DNA of 64,000 bases from Chlorocebus sabaeus. Taxonomy: Eukaryota; Chordata; Mammalia; Primates; Cercopithecidae. The stretch is taken from positions 50,792,026 through 50,856,025 of the forward strand of contig NC_132915.1 of the NCBI RefSeq assembly GCF_047675955.1, written 5' to 3'. Numbering within the stretch: position 1 is the stretch's first letter; every line of letters begins with the position of its first letter. Positions 12,488-23,334 of this stretch are shown piece after piece. Under the pieces are notes generated by a model. That model saw only the letters and a program-made list of their open reading frames with translations. It was not told the origin of the DNA and did no database searches. Made by a program: the position numbers and the translations under genes.

Positions 12488-12799
12488 TATATTGGTCACG
12501 TCCAAGGGGAAATAAAAAATGGAAACAATATAAATTGGGGGTGTGTGCATCAGGCAGTTAAAAGACTTTGAAGGCAGAATCAACAGTTTTGGCCTTTTGG
12601 CTCTCAGCAGAAGTAGTGTAAGGAAATGAAGCAGAGAAGAACAGTATGGGTCAAGTTTAACTCACATCCACCCCCACGCAAGTGTACGCTGCTTGACGTA
12701 GTCACAAAACCTGCAATGTGTAATTTGCCCAATCACGACCATGAGTCACTGTAAAAGTTACTAAGGTTTTTCAAAAAAAGCATATTTTTGTTATAACTT

Positions 12800-12978
12800 T
12801 AGTTCTCAACCAGGAACAATTTAGGGAACATCTGGCAATGTCTAGAGACATTTTTGGCTGATACTACTGGGTAAAAGACAGAGATGCTGCTAAACATCCA
12901 ACAAGGCACAGGACAGCCCCTCATAACAAGACATTAGATGGGCACAACGTCAATAGTACCAAGGTTGAGAAACCCTGG
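12800..12978 (+). mobile_element. MER20-like hAT-Charlie element
   Basis: Both termini are visible: 'agttctcaaccagg' at the left and 'ccaaggttgagaaaccctgg' at the right, forming the expected terminal inverted repeats. The interior has 'acatctggcaatgtctagagacatttttgg' and 'gatgctgctaaacatccaacaaggcacaggacagcccc', which are MER20 consensus blocks. MER20 is a eutherian-age non-autonomous DNA transposon. Confidence 0.88.
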
Positions 12979-13034
12979 TTTACAGTGCAACAATATTTCT
13001 TGGAAAATACAACTACTATACTCCAGCTGACCCT

Positions 13035-13190
13035 CTCTGATCCTGTCTCCTCATCTGTAAAATAAAGATGATTATAGTGCCTCTTCATTGTGTTGTGAGG
13101 ATTAAATGAGTCTGATTAATGTAAAGCATTTAAAACCATGCCTATGACATAAGTAGGTGCTAAATAAATGTCACTGTTATCATCATAAGC
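13035..13190 (+). mobile_element. MIR SINE, 3' half
   Basis: 'tctcctcatctgtaaaataaagatgattatagtgcctcttcattgtgttgtgaggattaaatgag ... gctaaataaatgt' follows the MIR core and 3' region closely. Confidence 0.85.
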
Positions 13191-13469
13191 ATCATCACCA
13201 TCAAAGCTTACCACCACGCAGCATGACTCTTTATTAGGTGAATTCTTGGGATGAAAAAGGATTCTGTGTTAAAAATAAACTTGGAAAATGGTAAGTTAAA
13301 ATTAGACAAATTTCTTTGTTGTGGAAATGCTTGGAATCTCTAATAAGCAAAAAATATAGGACATGCAGAATTTCACATTCATCTGACCAAAGAATCCTAT
13401 GCAGAATCTTGCAGGACTGAACACACTTTTAGGGAAAGGCTGGTGTGGTGAAAGGGCGTATACTGAGAA

Positions 13470-13582
13470 TCTATAAACAGGATTCAGCTCTTCAGTCTAT
13501 CATTTATGTGCCATGAAGCTGGGTAAGTCCCTTGACTTTCCTTGGCCTCAGTGATCACCAACGGGGGAAAAAAAAAAAAATG
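13470..13582 (+). mobile_element. MIR core fragment with A-run
   Basis: 'catgaagctgggtaagtcccttgactttccttggcctcag' matches the MIR core. It runs into a 13-A tract at about 13,568-13,580. Confidence 0.55.
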
Positions 13583-15539
13583 GGGCCCTTCCAGATCAGA
13601 AAGTCTCAGCTTCTCTGATGCTCCTGGTTGTAGCATACCACTGCAGAACTCAAAGACTTGCACTGTCAGATGTCAAGGACACCAGGGTCAAGCAAAATAA
13701 AGAGCTATGACAATTCTCAGGATGATTATGCTCCCCAAATTCCTGTTACTAAGGAAGCTCAAATATCCAATGTGGGAAATCAAGATCAAAGTGGTATAAA
13801 AACTCGCCTTATCTGTTGTGTTTTTGAAAATGCAGTCTAACTTTTGAAACAGAAAGCAAAGCTAGCAAAGAACAATATGGCGCAATTTTTTAAAAATCTC
13901 AACTACTTAAAGTGTAGATGAGTATAATCTCCTCAGTTGTCTTTTAGGTGCTAAATGAAATCAGCAGAGAATATGGCAAGAAAGGATTGCTACCTCAAGG
14001 AACTAAAACTCTATTTGGGGAGAAAAATGCACATATATTAGGCATCCAGTGAGTGCTGACAGTTTAAACAAAGGCCACTGGGAGCAGAGTCATCTCAGTT
14101 ATTGCCATTTTCGATAAGTCAAATGCACAACAGCAAAATACAAAATAAAATTTAAAAATTAAATATAAACATTTATCTTTTCGTTTGGGTTTCCAAATAA
14201 GTTTTTTATACTACCTTACTGTTCAGCCATCATTGACAGGTGCCAGGAAGGTATTGAAACTGTAGGGTATGTGTACTGTTTGTCATTCACTATGCCCTTC
14301 CTCCCTCTGAGTGCACTGGTAGAGTTTGGCCTGAATTCTCTATGCATGACAGAGATGTTCTTTTCTGGGATACAAAGTGAAATGAGTACGCCTCGTACTG
14401 TCCAGGGCACAATTTCTTCATATTATAACCTTAAGATATTTTAAATTGTATAACTGGAATCTTTTACTCTGGAAGAGTAGTCAGTGTACATATAGGTTAC
14501 ACTTTCTTTTAATACCATTAAAGTCCATACCCATTTCATGACTGCACGGCATCTGTAATCTTGGGGTCAGGGAAGGAGAAACCAAGGTGTACACCAAGAC
14601 TCTTCTATCCTCAGCAACCCTCTTAACCAAGGTACTGCTTAGATTGAACAGGCCGTGGTAACTGATAAGCAATAGCTGCTCATTTCCTCATTGTTCACTC
14701 TCATACATGACTATGCATAAACTAGTGTCATTTTCTAGAATTCCACAGGTTCCACTAACTCTATTTCTGATGACAAACTCGTTCGTCTTTTTTTCTTTTG
14801 ATGTCTTATGTTTCAGATGAATGTAGATCTATGTAATCCCTGTTTTTCATTTTCAGACACAAAACGAGACAATGGCTTTCTTTTTTCAAACTTCTTTGGA
14901 ATATTCTTTTGTCCAGAATCTCTTTCAAAATGTTGAGGTTTGGTTGTCTTTGGCAGTGTCCCAGAATGTTGTTTAACATCATCCCGCTCTCAACTTCTCC
15001 CCACATGCACAAGCTTTGCTTTCCTAGAATATAACCACTCTGTTATGGTGAGCCTCAAAAGAAAAATTCTGATTTTAAAAATCTAAAGCTTTAATTACTT
15101 TTACTATTTAAAAGCCATTTTCCATTATAAAATTTCTGATATAAATTAGTCTAGTTTTGTCTTTAACCTTTTTGCTTTGACCTTTGAACTTATTCTGATA
15201 TCAATGTTTTTGCTATTAAAGCTCCTTTTGTTTCTTTGCATTTTAATCATTGTTTTGTTTCATTTGCAAACTGACTCTGTTCACTGTTTAGTCCTCTGTT
15301 TTGGTTCTTTTATTGTGTCCCTATGCTGAATTTCAGACACTGCAAAATGTGAGCCCTGAAAAGGGCCTTTGCAATTTACCCTATTCAGGAGTGCAGGATC
15401 ATTAACCACCACAAAATAAAAACTAGTTCCAACTTCCTCTGCCTTCTGGGATAGAGAGCAGTGGGGAAGCCCTGACAGGGAAGGTAGACCAGTGCCAAAG
15501 GGAAAGCATAGGTCCAGGTAGTGCATCACCTGGATATGG

Positions 15540-15540
<1 letters not shown>
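13583..15540. other. Unique sequence
   Basis: No recognisable gene or recent transposon. Short open frames on both strands (for example minus 14,216-14,410 and 14,806-15,012) have no family resemblance that I can see. Confidence 0.5.

Positions 15541-15581
<41 letters not shown>
15541..15581. repeat. (TG)n microsatellite, about 20 units
   Basis: An uninterrupted TG run of about 40 bp. The 'THTHTH' frames on the minus strand are produced by this repeat and are not coding. Confidence 0.97.
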
Positions 15582-15584
<3 letters not shown>

Positions 15585-15699
15585 GAATGGCAGTGTCCTC
15601 GCATGTGGAGTCATAAGTCCCCTAGAAGAGTTACAGTAACAGCAGTCCCGTGAAACTTAGCAAGGAGAACTTTAAGATTTTAAAAACTCTTAGGTAGCC

Positions 15700-15832
15700 C
15701 CGAAGTGGGTCCTCAGTTTACGTAGTGAGAGCCCAGACAACTCACCCAAAGCCACATGGGAGTAAACATTAGAGATTCAGCATGGGAACCCAGATCCCTC
15801 CCTCTAATAGTAGGACCAGCAAAGCACCATTT
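15700..15832 (-). mobile_element. MIR-like fragment
   Basis: 'caactcacccaaagccacatgggagtaaacattagagattcagcatgggaacccagat' resembles antisense MIR ('cttgcccaaggtcacacagctagtaagtggcagagctgggattcgaacccag'). It is diverged. Confidence 0.45.
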
Positions 15833-16544
15833 CCACCTTACTCTTTGGCTTTTACTTTTTCTCTTGTGAATTCAGTTCCATGAAATCTTGTTTCAGCACA
15901 CGTCTTAATTATGGCTGGCTCTGACAGTTCTCTCTCAAGTCCACAACTTCAACTGACTTTATATCCACACACAAGATCTATATATCCACACCAAAGGTCA
16001 GGTGTGATAATAGTGAAGAGGGAATTATCATTTTTAATGGTAAGCTACCCATACTTGTTACTATACTTCACAAGTCATATTAGAATTTTCATAGGCAAAG
16101 ACATATTATCCTTCTATTCCTTGTCTCATTCATTGTTTTAAGAAATGTTCAATGAACACCAGTTTTGGGTTAGGTGCCTCAAAGACTATACTTATATTCC
16201 AATTCAAGTGCCATGGCTCTAAAAACAATGATCTATATGGTTCTTTTAGTATGGTCTTCAGAGAAAATTTAAGTATCAGACTTAGTACTTTAAAGACACT
16301 ACCTGCTTCTTTTGGTCAAACATTAATTACTACCTACACCATCTGTGTGTTTTGCCAGACTTGGACATGAAGGACTTTGAATTAGTTCTAAAAATAAAAA
16401 TTAAAATACCTGTTATAGCTGAGGACATTCAAAACGCTATACAAATGACTCCCAAACAGGTTTCAAGAAGAGTTCCACAGATATTCTGCTTAATTAATGT
16501 GATATATAACAAAGTAATTAAGAGCAGAGACATAAAAATAGGAA

Positions 16545-16745
16545 AGACTTGGGTTGAAGTCCCAGTACTACACCATTTATTAGCTGTCTGACCCCTTTAA
16601 TCTCACTAGGCCAGTTTTCTTGTCTGTAAAATAAGAACAATCATGGCGCCTAGATGGGAGGGTTATTTGAAGCTTATCTGCGGTAATATAAGTAAAGCAC
16701 GGAACCCAGGAAATGATCAACAGAAAGAGCTATAATTGTTATCAC
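16545..16745 (+). mobile_element. MIR SINE
   Basis: 'gggttgaagtcccagtactacaccatttattagctgtctgacccctttaatctcactaggccagttttcttgtctgtaaaat', then a degraded 3' half ending near 'gagctataattgttatcact', follows MIR in order. Confidence 0.75.
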
Positions 16746-17044
16746 TGCTTTAACAATCAGAAGAGTTGGATGCATTTTATTTTAATATTTACTTTTGAAC
16801 AAAAGATTTGGACGAAGCTGACACCCAGGCAGTTTTAGAAAACAGTTTTGTGTTAGTTCTAGTTAATATTTTCGATGTGTTCTGAAATCAAAGTAGACGA
16901 TAATCAATTATGTGGCTCTGTTTATATTTTAATATTTTATTTCCATTTATATTTTAATATTTCCAGTAAAAGTTATGTTTATAGCTTAGCTAGTAGAACT
17001 AACACATAGTAACACCTGCCCATTATTCTGAAATATGTAGTCTT

Positions 17045-17108
17045 ATCATTTCTGTTTCAATAAATTTCGAAAAACAAAAAGGCCACCAATACTTACAATT
17101 AGCAAAAT
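17045..17108 (+). repeat. 64-bp direct repeat, copy A
   Basis: Matches 19,909-19,972 at 59 of 64 positions by my alignment, including an identical core of about 34 bp around 'ggccaccaatacttacaatt'. The flanks on either side are unrelated. I do not recognise it as a known transposon family. Confidence 0.85.
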
Positions 17109-19908
17109 GAACTCTATCTTCAAAAGGAAGATTTACTTTTCAAATAAATCTGTTTTTTAAATTATTCTTAACTGGACTATAATTAGCTCTCCATTTTTGT
17201 TTGTTTCCTTTTGACAGTGTTAATTTACAAAAGAAAATGTAGAACGTTAGCTTTGACCAATTGATAAATACATTTATTTTAAAAGGAAGTTGAATCTTTA
17301 AAATGTTTTGATCTTCTTTGTCAGTTCATAAGATTTATGGCTATTTTTCCAGAATTTGAAAATCTCTTAGCAGCAAAAATAAAAATTATATTAAAGATTT
17401 ATTCTTCAAAAAACAATCTAGTTGGGTAGTCTTTTATATCTCTTTCCATTACCTTTCCATATAGTATTCTTTTGTCTACAAAAATATTTTCAGTCATTTC
17501 TGGGTATTGAAAGACAATATCTTTTGGCTCATATTATTTAATACTTAATAACATTAATATGTCATTAAATTTTTCCTCATATAAAAACTAGAAATTTGTT
17601 TCCAGAGATTAAAAAGTTATGATAAAATTCTAATTATTTGATTATTAGAAGCAATTAGAAAACTACTTAACACATATCAGTCCAGGTATTAACCTGTAAT
17701 TTTTACTTTGAATTACAATTCAAACTACTGTTTTTCATGACCTCCATTTAATTTGCATAAACATATTCATTTGAAAAGTGAATTAATGTTGCAGTTTTCA
17801 TTCTGTTATATCATCCTAATCCCAAATCCAAAAGCATAAAAAGCAATCTAAAATTGTATCATTATTAACGTGCTAGGAAACATTCAGCAATGTTATAAAA
17901 TTATCAAAGTCTGGCTGCAAAAAAGCTCAGGTTTGTGTGTTTGTTTTCAAATCTAATCTACCTCACCTATAAAAAGGAAATGAGTTTGGGTCATGGCACA
18001 GAATATGAAAAGAAAATGTCAAGTGACAATATTACCAGTTAGTTACTTGAAAACCCACTCTAGTTAAAAGCTACTTAAATCCTAATTTTAAAAGCTTCAT
18101 TTACTTTATGTGGATTTTACTTCACAGAACTCACACTTTTAATGCTTTAGTCCACTGCTTCTTATATGAAATTTTTTATTTAGGTAATGAAGTTGAGATA
18201 ATCAGTAAAAGGTTTGATCAGTGAGGTTTAAAGAAGCAAAAAATTACCAAAACTCCCCAGGATTATCATTCAATAATGACTTTATAACTGGAATTTCTAC
18301 TCCAACATGTGCCATAATTCAAAAATCTCAAGTTATTTTAGATAGAAAGATCTCACCAATTTGACTTTTGGGGAAATCAATCCTTTGCTTGTATTCGAGC
18401 CCTGGACTCTAAAAGAGTTTCACCTCACATACTAGAAGCCTCAGGAGCAGGACTTTCTGAGACAATTTCTTTGTCTTATTTTATACATATCCAATTTACT
18501 AATGCGGCCCGAGCCCACCTGAAATTTGGCAGAGATGAGACGTCAGTTGTCAGATTACACTGGTGTTTAGATGCAGTTCATTTTCCTTTCCTGCTACCCT
18601 CCTCAGAATCAAAATTACCTCTAAGCAAAGAACCTAGATTTAAAATACAAAGACGAAAACCAAAAGAGAATTACCTAAGGAGAAGTGAAAGAACTTTTCT
18701 GTAACCATTGCTATGCCTTCTCGGTCACTTTAATATCTGCCATTTTATTGTACTTTTGCCCTCTTCCAAATAGTAGAAGCACTCTATAGAAGTAAAACAA
18801 AAAAGAGAACTACAATGCAAATTCTTAACAATTCAAAATAAGTGAAAAACTTAGTAGATTCTTGAGCCACACTCCCCTACATGCTACCTACCCTGGAGGA
18901 CTTACAATCAAATCATACTTTATTTTTTTCTAATTAGGCTGAAAGTAGTATGAATAAGGCTACTGCCTATACACAAATGGCACTAATTTTCCCATTTGGG
19001 TCTAAGTCTTTTAACTTCAACTGTTATGCCCCTGGCAAGGAAGTAAAGCTGAATTGGACAAGACTAAAACATTTCGTGGGTTTGATTTGCTGCGGATCAT
19101 GGATCATGAAGTTGGCTTTATAAATGGCAGAGAAGGGGACTCCCTTTACTAGTGCTAACTCACAGGAATCAATGTAAAAGAGCTGTGGGGAATTAAGATT
19201 CAGAACTTCTTTACTGGCTCTGATTCATATGGACACAGGCTTATCAGGCAGAACTATGATCAACCTATGTAGCAGGTTTTATTAAGTTTCTCTATACAAT
19301 CTTTCATCGCTCAGTAGTCGATCCTTTATCAGAGGCAGCACAATCACAGAAATGGAAACTGGGCCTCAAACTGCTAAGCATAAATGTTTCCAAGGCCAAT
19401 AAAAACAGCATTTCTCCCCTGCTAAAAGTATAATTTTTATTAATATAATTATTGTTTTACTTAAATAATCAGTGCTATTTGGACATTGCTCTTAAACGGA
19501 AATTACTTAATCAATTTTTTGTAGCACATTTAATTTAGAAATTGGCTTCTAAATTAATACTGACTAGCTTGGAAGCTGGTATTTAGACAAAATAGAGTAA
19601 GTTTTGTATTCCATAAAGCCATAAGTAAGGATTTTCAAATGAGATTTACGTTTTCTGTTGTCTGCTGTATTTTAGTACAACCAACAACTACATCTTGGCA
19701 AAAAAAAATTCAATTACACAATAAAGCAGAAACTTCTAGGAAGTGTGAAAGTAAGTTTTGTTCTCAGACTCTTTTTACTCCCCTCCCTATTGCAAACCAG
19801 CACACATATATACAATCGATTTTTCCCCTTCATCTAGACTCTTCCCAAAATTATTTTAATAATTTCCTGGACTGCCCTCTCACATAAGATGTGGAGGAAA
19901 AAATCCAC

Positions 19909-19972
19909 ATCATTTCTACTTCAATAAATTTTGCAAAACAAAAAGGCCACCAATACTTACAATTAGCATAAT
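19909..19972 (+). repeat. 64-bp direct repeat, copy B
   Basis: Second copy of the segment at 17,045-17,108, in the same orientation 2.86 kb downstream. Five substitutions and no gaps separate the copies. Confidence 0.85.
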
Positions 19973-22560
19973 ACAGTAAGCACTTATATTGTACAAATAA
20001 AATAACTGACTGACTCTCTAAACACTTAATTGTATTTTAAAAGATTACATAGTTAAGAAGTCCTCAGTGAAACTACAGTTTATAACACAAAGATCAAATT
20101 TCGCTGTTTCTTAGTTAAGATTGACCTACCCTAGGTTCAACAAAAGCTGTTTTTTTCTTCCTCACTTCCATAAACATTCCTGAATTACTTGGGAGATTAT
20201 TTCTAAGGAAATAGTTGTGAAATCAAGAAGCTGTTCAAGCATAAGTATCAATTCTCTTGCTAATTCATTTTATGATTAAAAGAACTACCAAAAACATTAC
20301 TCTCTAAGAATCCTATCATTATATGTATTTTACAGTGTCTTCAAAAGGCCATTTTATGTTAAAGCTGGATTTCATTCCTCAAATGTTAATAATCTTGGAT
20401 TGCATCTCTTGCTTTTTTACAGTTAAAATTTGTTTAGAGACCCCACAATGTTTATATGCCAAAGCTACCTACACACACACAATGAAGAAAAAATTTTGGC
20501 AATTATATGAAAAATTTAATGATATCTGTCATTAAATGTCAATGTTTCAAGTAAAACACTTCTTACAAAAACCTGTTACTGAAGAAAAGAATTGTTAAAG
20601 TACATGAATTAAAGTATTTTTAATTATCCCAAATAGGTACCAACCAAATTTAACTATAGCTTAGTTTTTTAAGCAAACCAAGATGACTATTTTTTTTAAT
20701 CTGCTAAAAACATGGTATGCAGAAAAACTCTATTTTATTCCGTTCAATACTCTTCACTTGAGGATATGAAATTTGTAAGTATGCAATCTCCTTGAAACTG
20801 CAAAAATATAATACACAATTTTATACTACCTTCTAATTTTACTTCCTCAAGCATTTGTTATAGGTTCTATAATAGCTATCTAGCTATTACACTGTACATA
20901 AAAGGGATCCTCCAATTTATTTCCACTTCTAAAAAGATACTTAAATACAGAATAAAGCATTTCATACCTCCCTTCTCATTTAAAATTCCAAAAAGGGCCA
21001 ACAATCCACATTATAGGTCAAACACGTTGCCTCTGTTATACACTTTTCAGAATTTCTAAGACTGATAAATTATAAAAATTCGTCCAGTAATTCCGTATTT
21101 TATTAAAGACCCTGATTTCTCTCCACATTTAGCAATCATCTAAGCAATATTCACATGTACAATAAAGTAGTAATATGGTATAAACAGAAAATAAACACTC
21201 CAAGCTGATAATTCCATAACGTCGAACAATTCTATTAAAACAAACACAAATCAAAATTTTCCATTTTAGGGCCCAAAATTCAACTTGAAACATTTTTTAC
21301 ATGCTAAGATTAAAGCAGCTGCCCAATTTTCAGGAAGCTCTGTCTCAAGGAAAAAAAAGAGAAAGGAGGAACTATAGTTCTTTGGGTGACTTAAATCACT
21401 GCCTTTTTAAATTTTTTGCCTTAAAATCAAGATAAAGTTCTCACCTAAAGATTAACCTCTGAAGACAATGAAAAATAACCAGGATTGGACTTTAAAAAAT
21501 AACTTAAAAGTCAGCCCCCCATACAAAACTAGACAACAAATAAACCTAGACTTAACTGTCATTTTCAAATCCAATTTTTACCTGAATTGGTAAAAATTTA
21601 TTTAAAACAAAATGCGAAATACAACAGTGTTTCAATTTTGGCCCAGGAGAGAAACACTTTAATGCAGAGGTAATAAACTCCAGCGAATAAATAAGATCAT
21701 TTTCCTAATTTCACTTCAAAGCTGCCAGGATTTCAATAAGGAAGTTCAAAGGCCCGATTCCAGAAACTGGACGTCCCCGGAAAGTGAGGGGCGTCTGGCC
21801 ACAGCCTCAATTCCAAATCAGATATAGCTCTTGAGCTGTCATTCTTAGTCCTATTACCACTAATGCAAGGTCAAAAACGGTCCTGTAAGGTGTCAATTAA
21901 GGGGTCACTTTTGCCTAGGGTTTCCTTAACTTCTCTCCTAGCAAAGCCGCGCTAAGTGAACATTTCCGCTGTGTTTTTTTAACGACTGCCATTGTCTCGG
22001 TAGAGAATCGGAGGCTCTTTTAGAAGTACTGTTGGAAAAATCAGGATTTTACAAAACATTTTCTCAGCTGCACAGGGCAAAAACAAACTTTAATCCTACT
22101 AGCAATGGGTCTAAACCACAAGCCTAATTTCTCTTATTTCTTAAGAAGGGGAAGCTGAGTTAAGTTTTAAAGTGCCAGTAATTTTAGGTGGTAAAATAAG
22201 CTCAACTCAAACATCGCTGTCTGAAAGCGCTCTCCGCCAACACGCTCATAGACACACACAACTCCTTCCTCGCGGTTTAGGGACAGAGAGCGGACCTGTG
22301 ACTTCGGACATCGGGCCAGGATCAATACCTGAGATTTGGGCAAGACGAGGCGGCGGTTCCGCAAAGAGCCAAGCGCGGCTGGCGCTCCGGGATGCGCCGG
22401 ACCTCGCCGCAGCATCCTCGTTTGGGCCCCGCGGGCGCCGGCGGTCCTCGGACCCGGGCGCCGACTCCGTGTGCCCAGGCCCCGAAGCCTCCTCAACTCC
22501 GTGAGGGACGCGTCCCCGGCCCGGTCCGCGCGCAGCGGGACCAGTGCTCTCCCAGCTTAC

Positions 22561-23000
22561 CTGAGGGTCCGAGTAGGAGGGCAGAAGCGCCGCCCAGCCT
22601 CGCCCAAGCGCACACGCAGGGGCCGCTTCCCGCTCCCCGAACCCCAGACCAGGCGGCTCTCAGAACACCGCCTCCCAGGTCTGGCCCGGGACCAGGCGGT
22701 CCCCCAGCCGGCTCCGGCGCCGCGGCCGGGGACGCGCGTCTTTTCTCTCCAGGCGCCGGACGTGGAACCTGCGCGCCCCTGGCTGCGCTCCAAGTTATGC
22801 GCAGGTCGCAGCTGCTCACGAAGCTCCTCCTGGGAGGCCGCTCCAGTCCCTGAGCCCCGGCCCCCAAGAGAGGCGCGCGGGAGTGGACGTTCCCGCACCT
22901 TCGCCCCATCCACACCTGCCGCCGCCCGGGCAGCCAGCGCCGTGGCTCCGCCCCGGCTCCGCCCCTCGCCGCCCCCGGCTCCCGCTCCAGCCGCCCGCCG
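22561..23000 (-). other. Candidate first exon of a minus-strand gene or lncRNA
   Basis: On the minus strand the GC-rich segment ends at 22,561 with CAG|GTAAGC, which agrees with the mammalian 5' splice consensus at all but the last position. A weaker alternative donor (CAG|GTATTG) ends at 22,329. The right boundary is a guess: transcription probably starts near the GC boxes at about 22.95 kb. An open frame on this strand crosses the donor and stops at the TAA within it, so it is not evidence of coding. The exon is most simply read as 5' untranslated or noncoding. I could not find a convincing second exon in the 22 kb to the left. Confidence 0.45.
22948..22965. promoter_or_regulatory. Tandem GC boxes (Sp1/KLF-type)
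   Basis: Two copies of 'ccgcccc', 11 bp apart start to start, in the most GC-rich part of the island. They are typical proximal elements of TATA-less promoters. Binding is inferred from the motif only. Confidence 0.6.
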
Positions 23001-23334
23001 CCGCCGAGACCGCTGCGGAAAGCAGGGGGAGGGAAGAGGCGCCTGGACTGGTCTGTGGGAGCGGCCGTGCTGACCCTCCTCCCTTGGGCCCAGACGGGAC
23101 CCAGGTTCTCCACCGCAACGCAGCTCCTGAGTGACGGAATTTTGTGGGGGAAGCGGCGGCCGCTACGCTCGCTTTTGGCACAATAGCCCTTTGCGGGTGG
23201 GAGCTTCTTGCAGTCAGAGCTAAGGGAGAGGGAGTCCACACGCAAGAGCCAGAGCTCACCCTTCTACTCTCCGAATGCAAACTTAGCAAATTGAACAGCG
23301 GAAGTACCTCCTTGGTCGGACCCCTGCTCTTCTA

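Larger units (their letters stand above)
16746..22160. other. Unique, transposon-free AT-rich sequence upstream of the CpG island
   Basis: More than 5 kb in which I recognise no mobile element. It holds one member of a 64-bp direct repeat at 17,045-17,108 and the other at 19,909-19,972. A 26-bp-spaced duplication of 'tttatattttaatattt' sits at 16,921 and 16,947. A small CG-containing patch occurs around 18,505-18,545 ('gcggcccgagcccacc', 'gacgtcag'), which could be a conserved regulatory element, but nothing in the sequence alone proves this. Confidence 0.5.
22230..23180. promoter_or_regulatory. CpG island, probable promoter
   Basis: The sequence changes abruptly from AT-rich, CG-depleted DNA to dense CG dinucleotides and long G/C runs, and back again at about 23.2 kb. 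Such islands usually mark promoters of constitutive or developmental genes. It holds GC boxes at 22,948-22,965, a 'tgcgca' NRF1-like half site near 22,798-22,803 and a NotI site (gcggccgc) at 23,156-23,163. No TATA box is obvious. A splice donor on the minus strand suggests leftward transcription. It is the only CpG island in the window and sits in a block lacking Alu and L1. The gene it serves is not identifiable from this sequence. Confidence 0.9.

Noticed and set aside
15281..15614. Minus-strand frames with HTHTHT repeats
   Set aside because: They are produced by the (TG)n microsatellite at 15,541-15,581.
22166..23290. Several long, mutually overlapping open frames on both strands (up to 250 codons) in the CpG island
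   Set aside because: They overlap on opposite strands and in different frames, are rich in R, P, G and A, and match no family I know. GC-rich DNA has few stop codons, so long frames arise by chance. One minus-strand frame runs straight through the probable splice donor.
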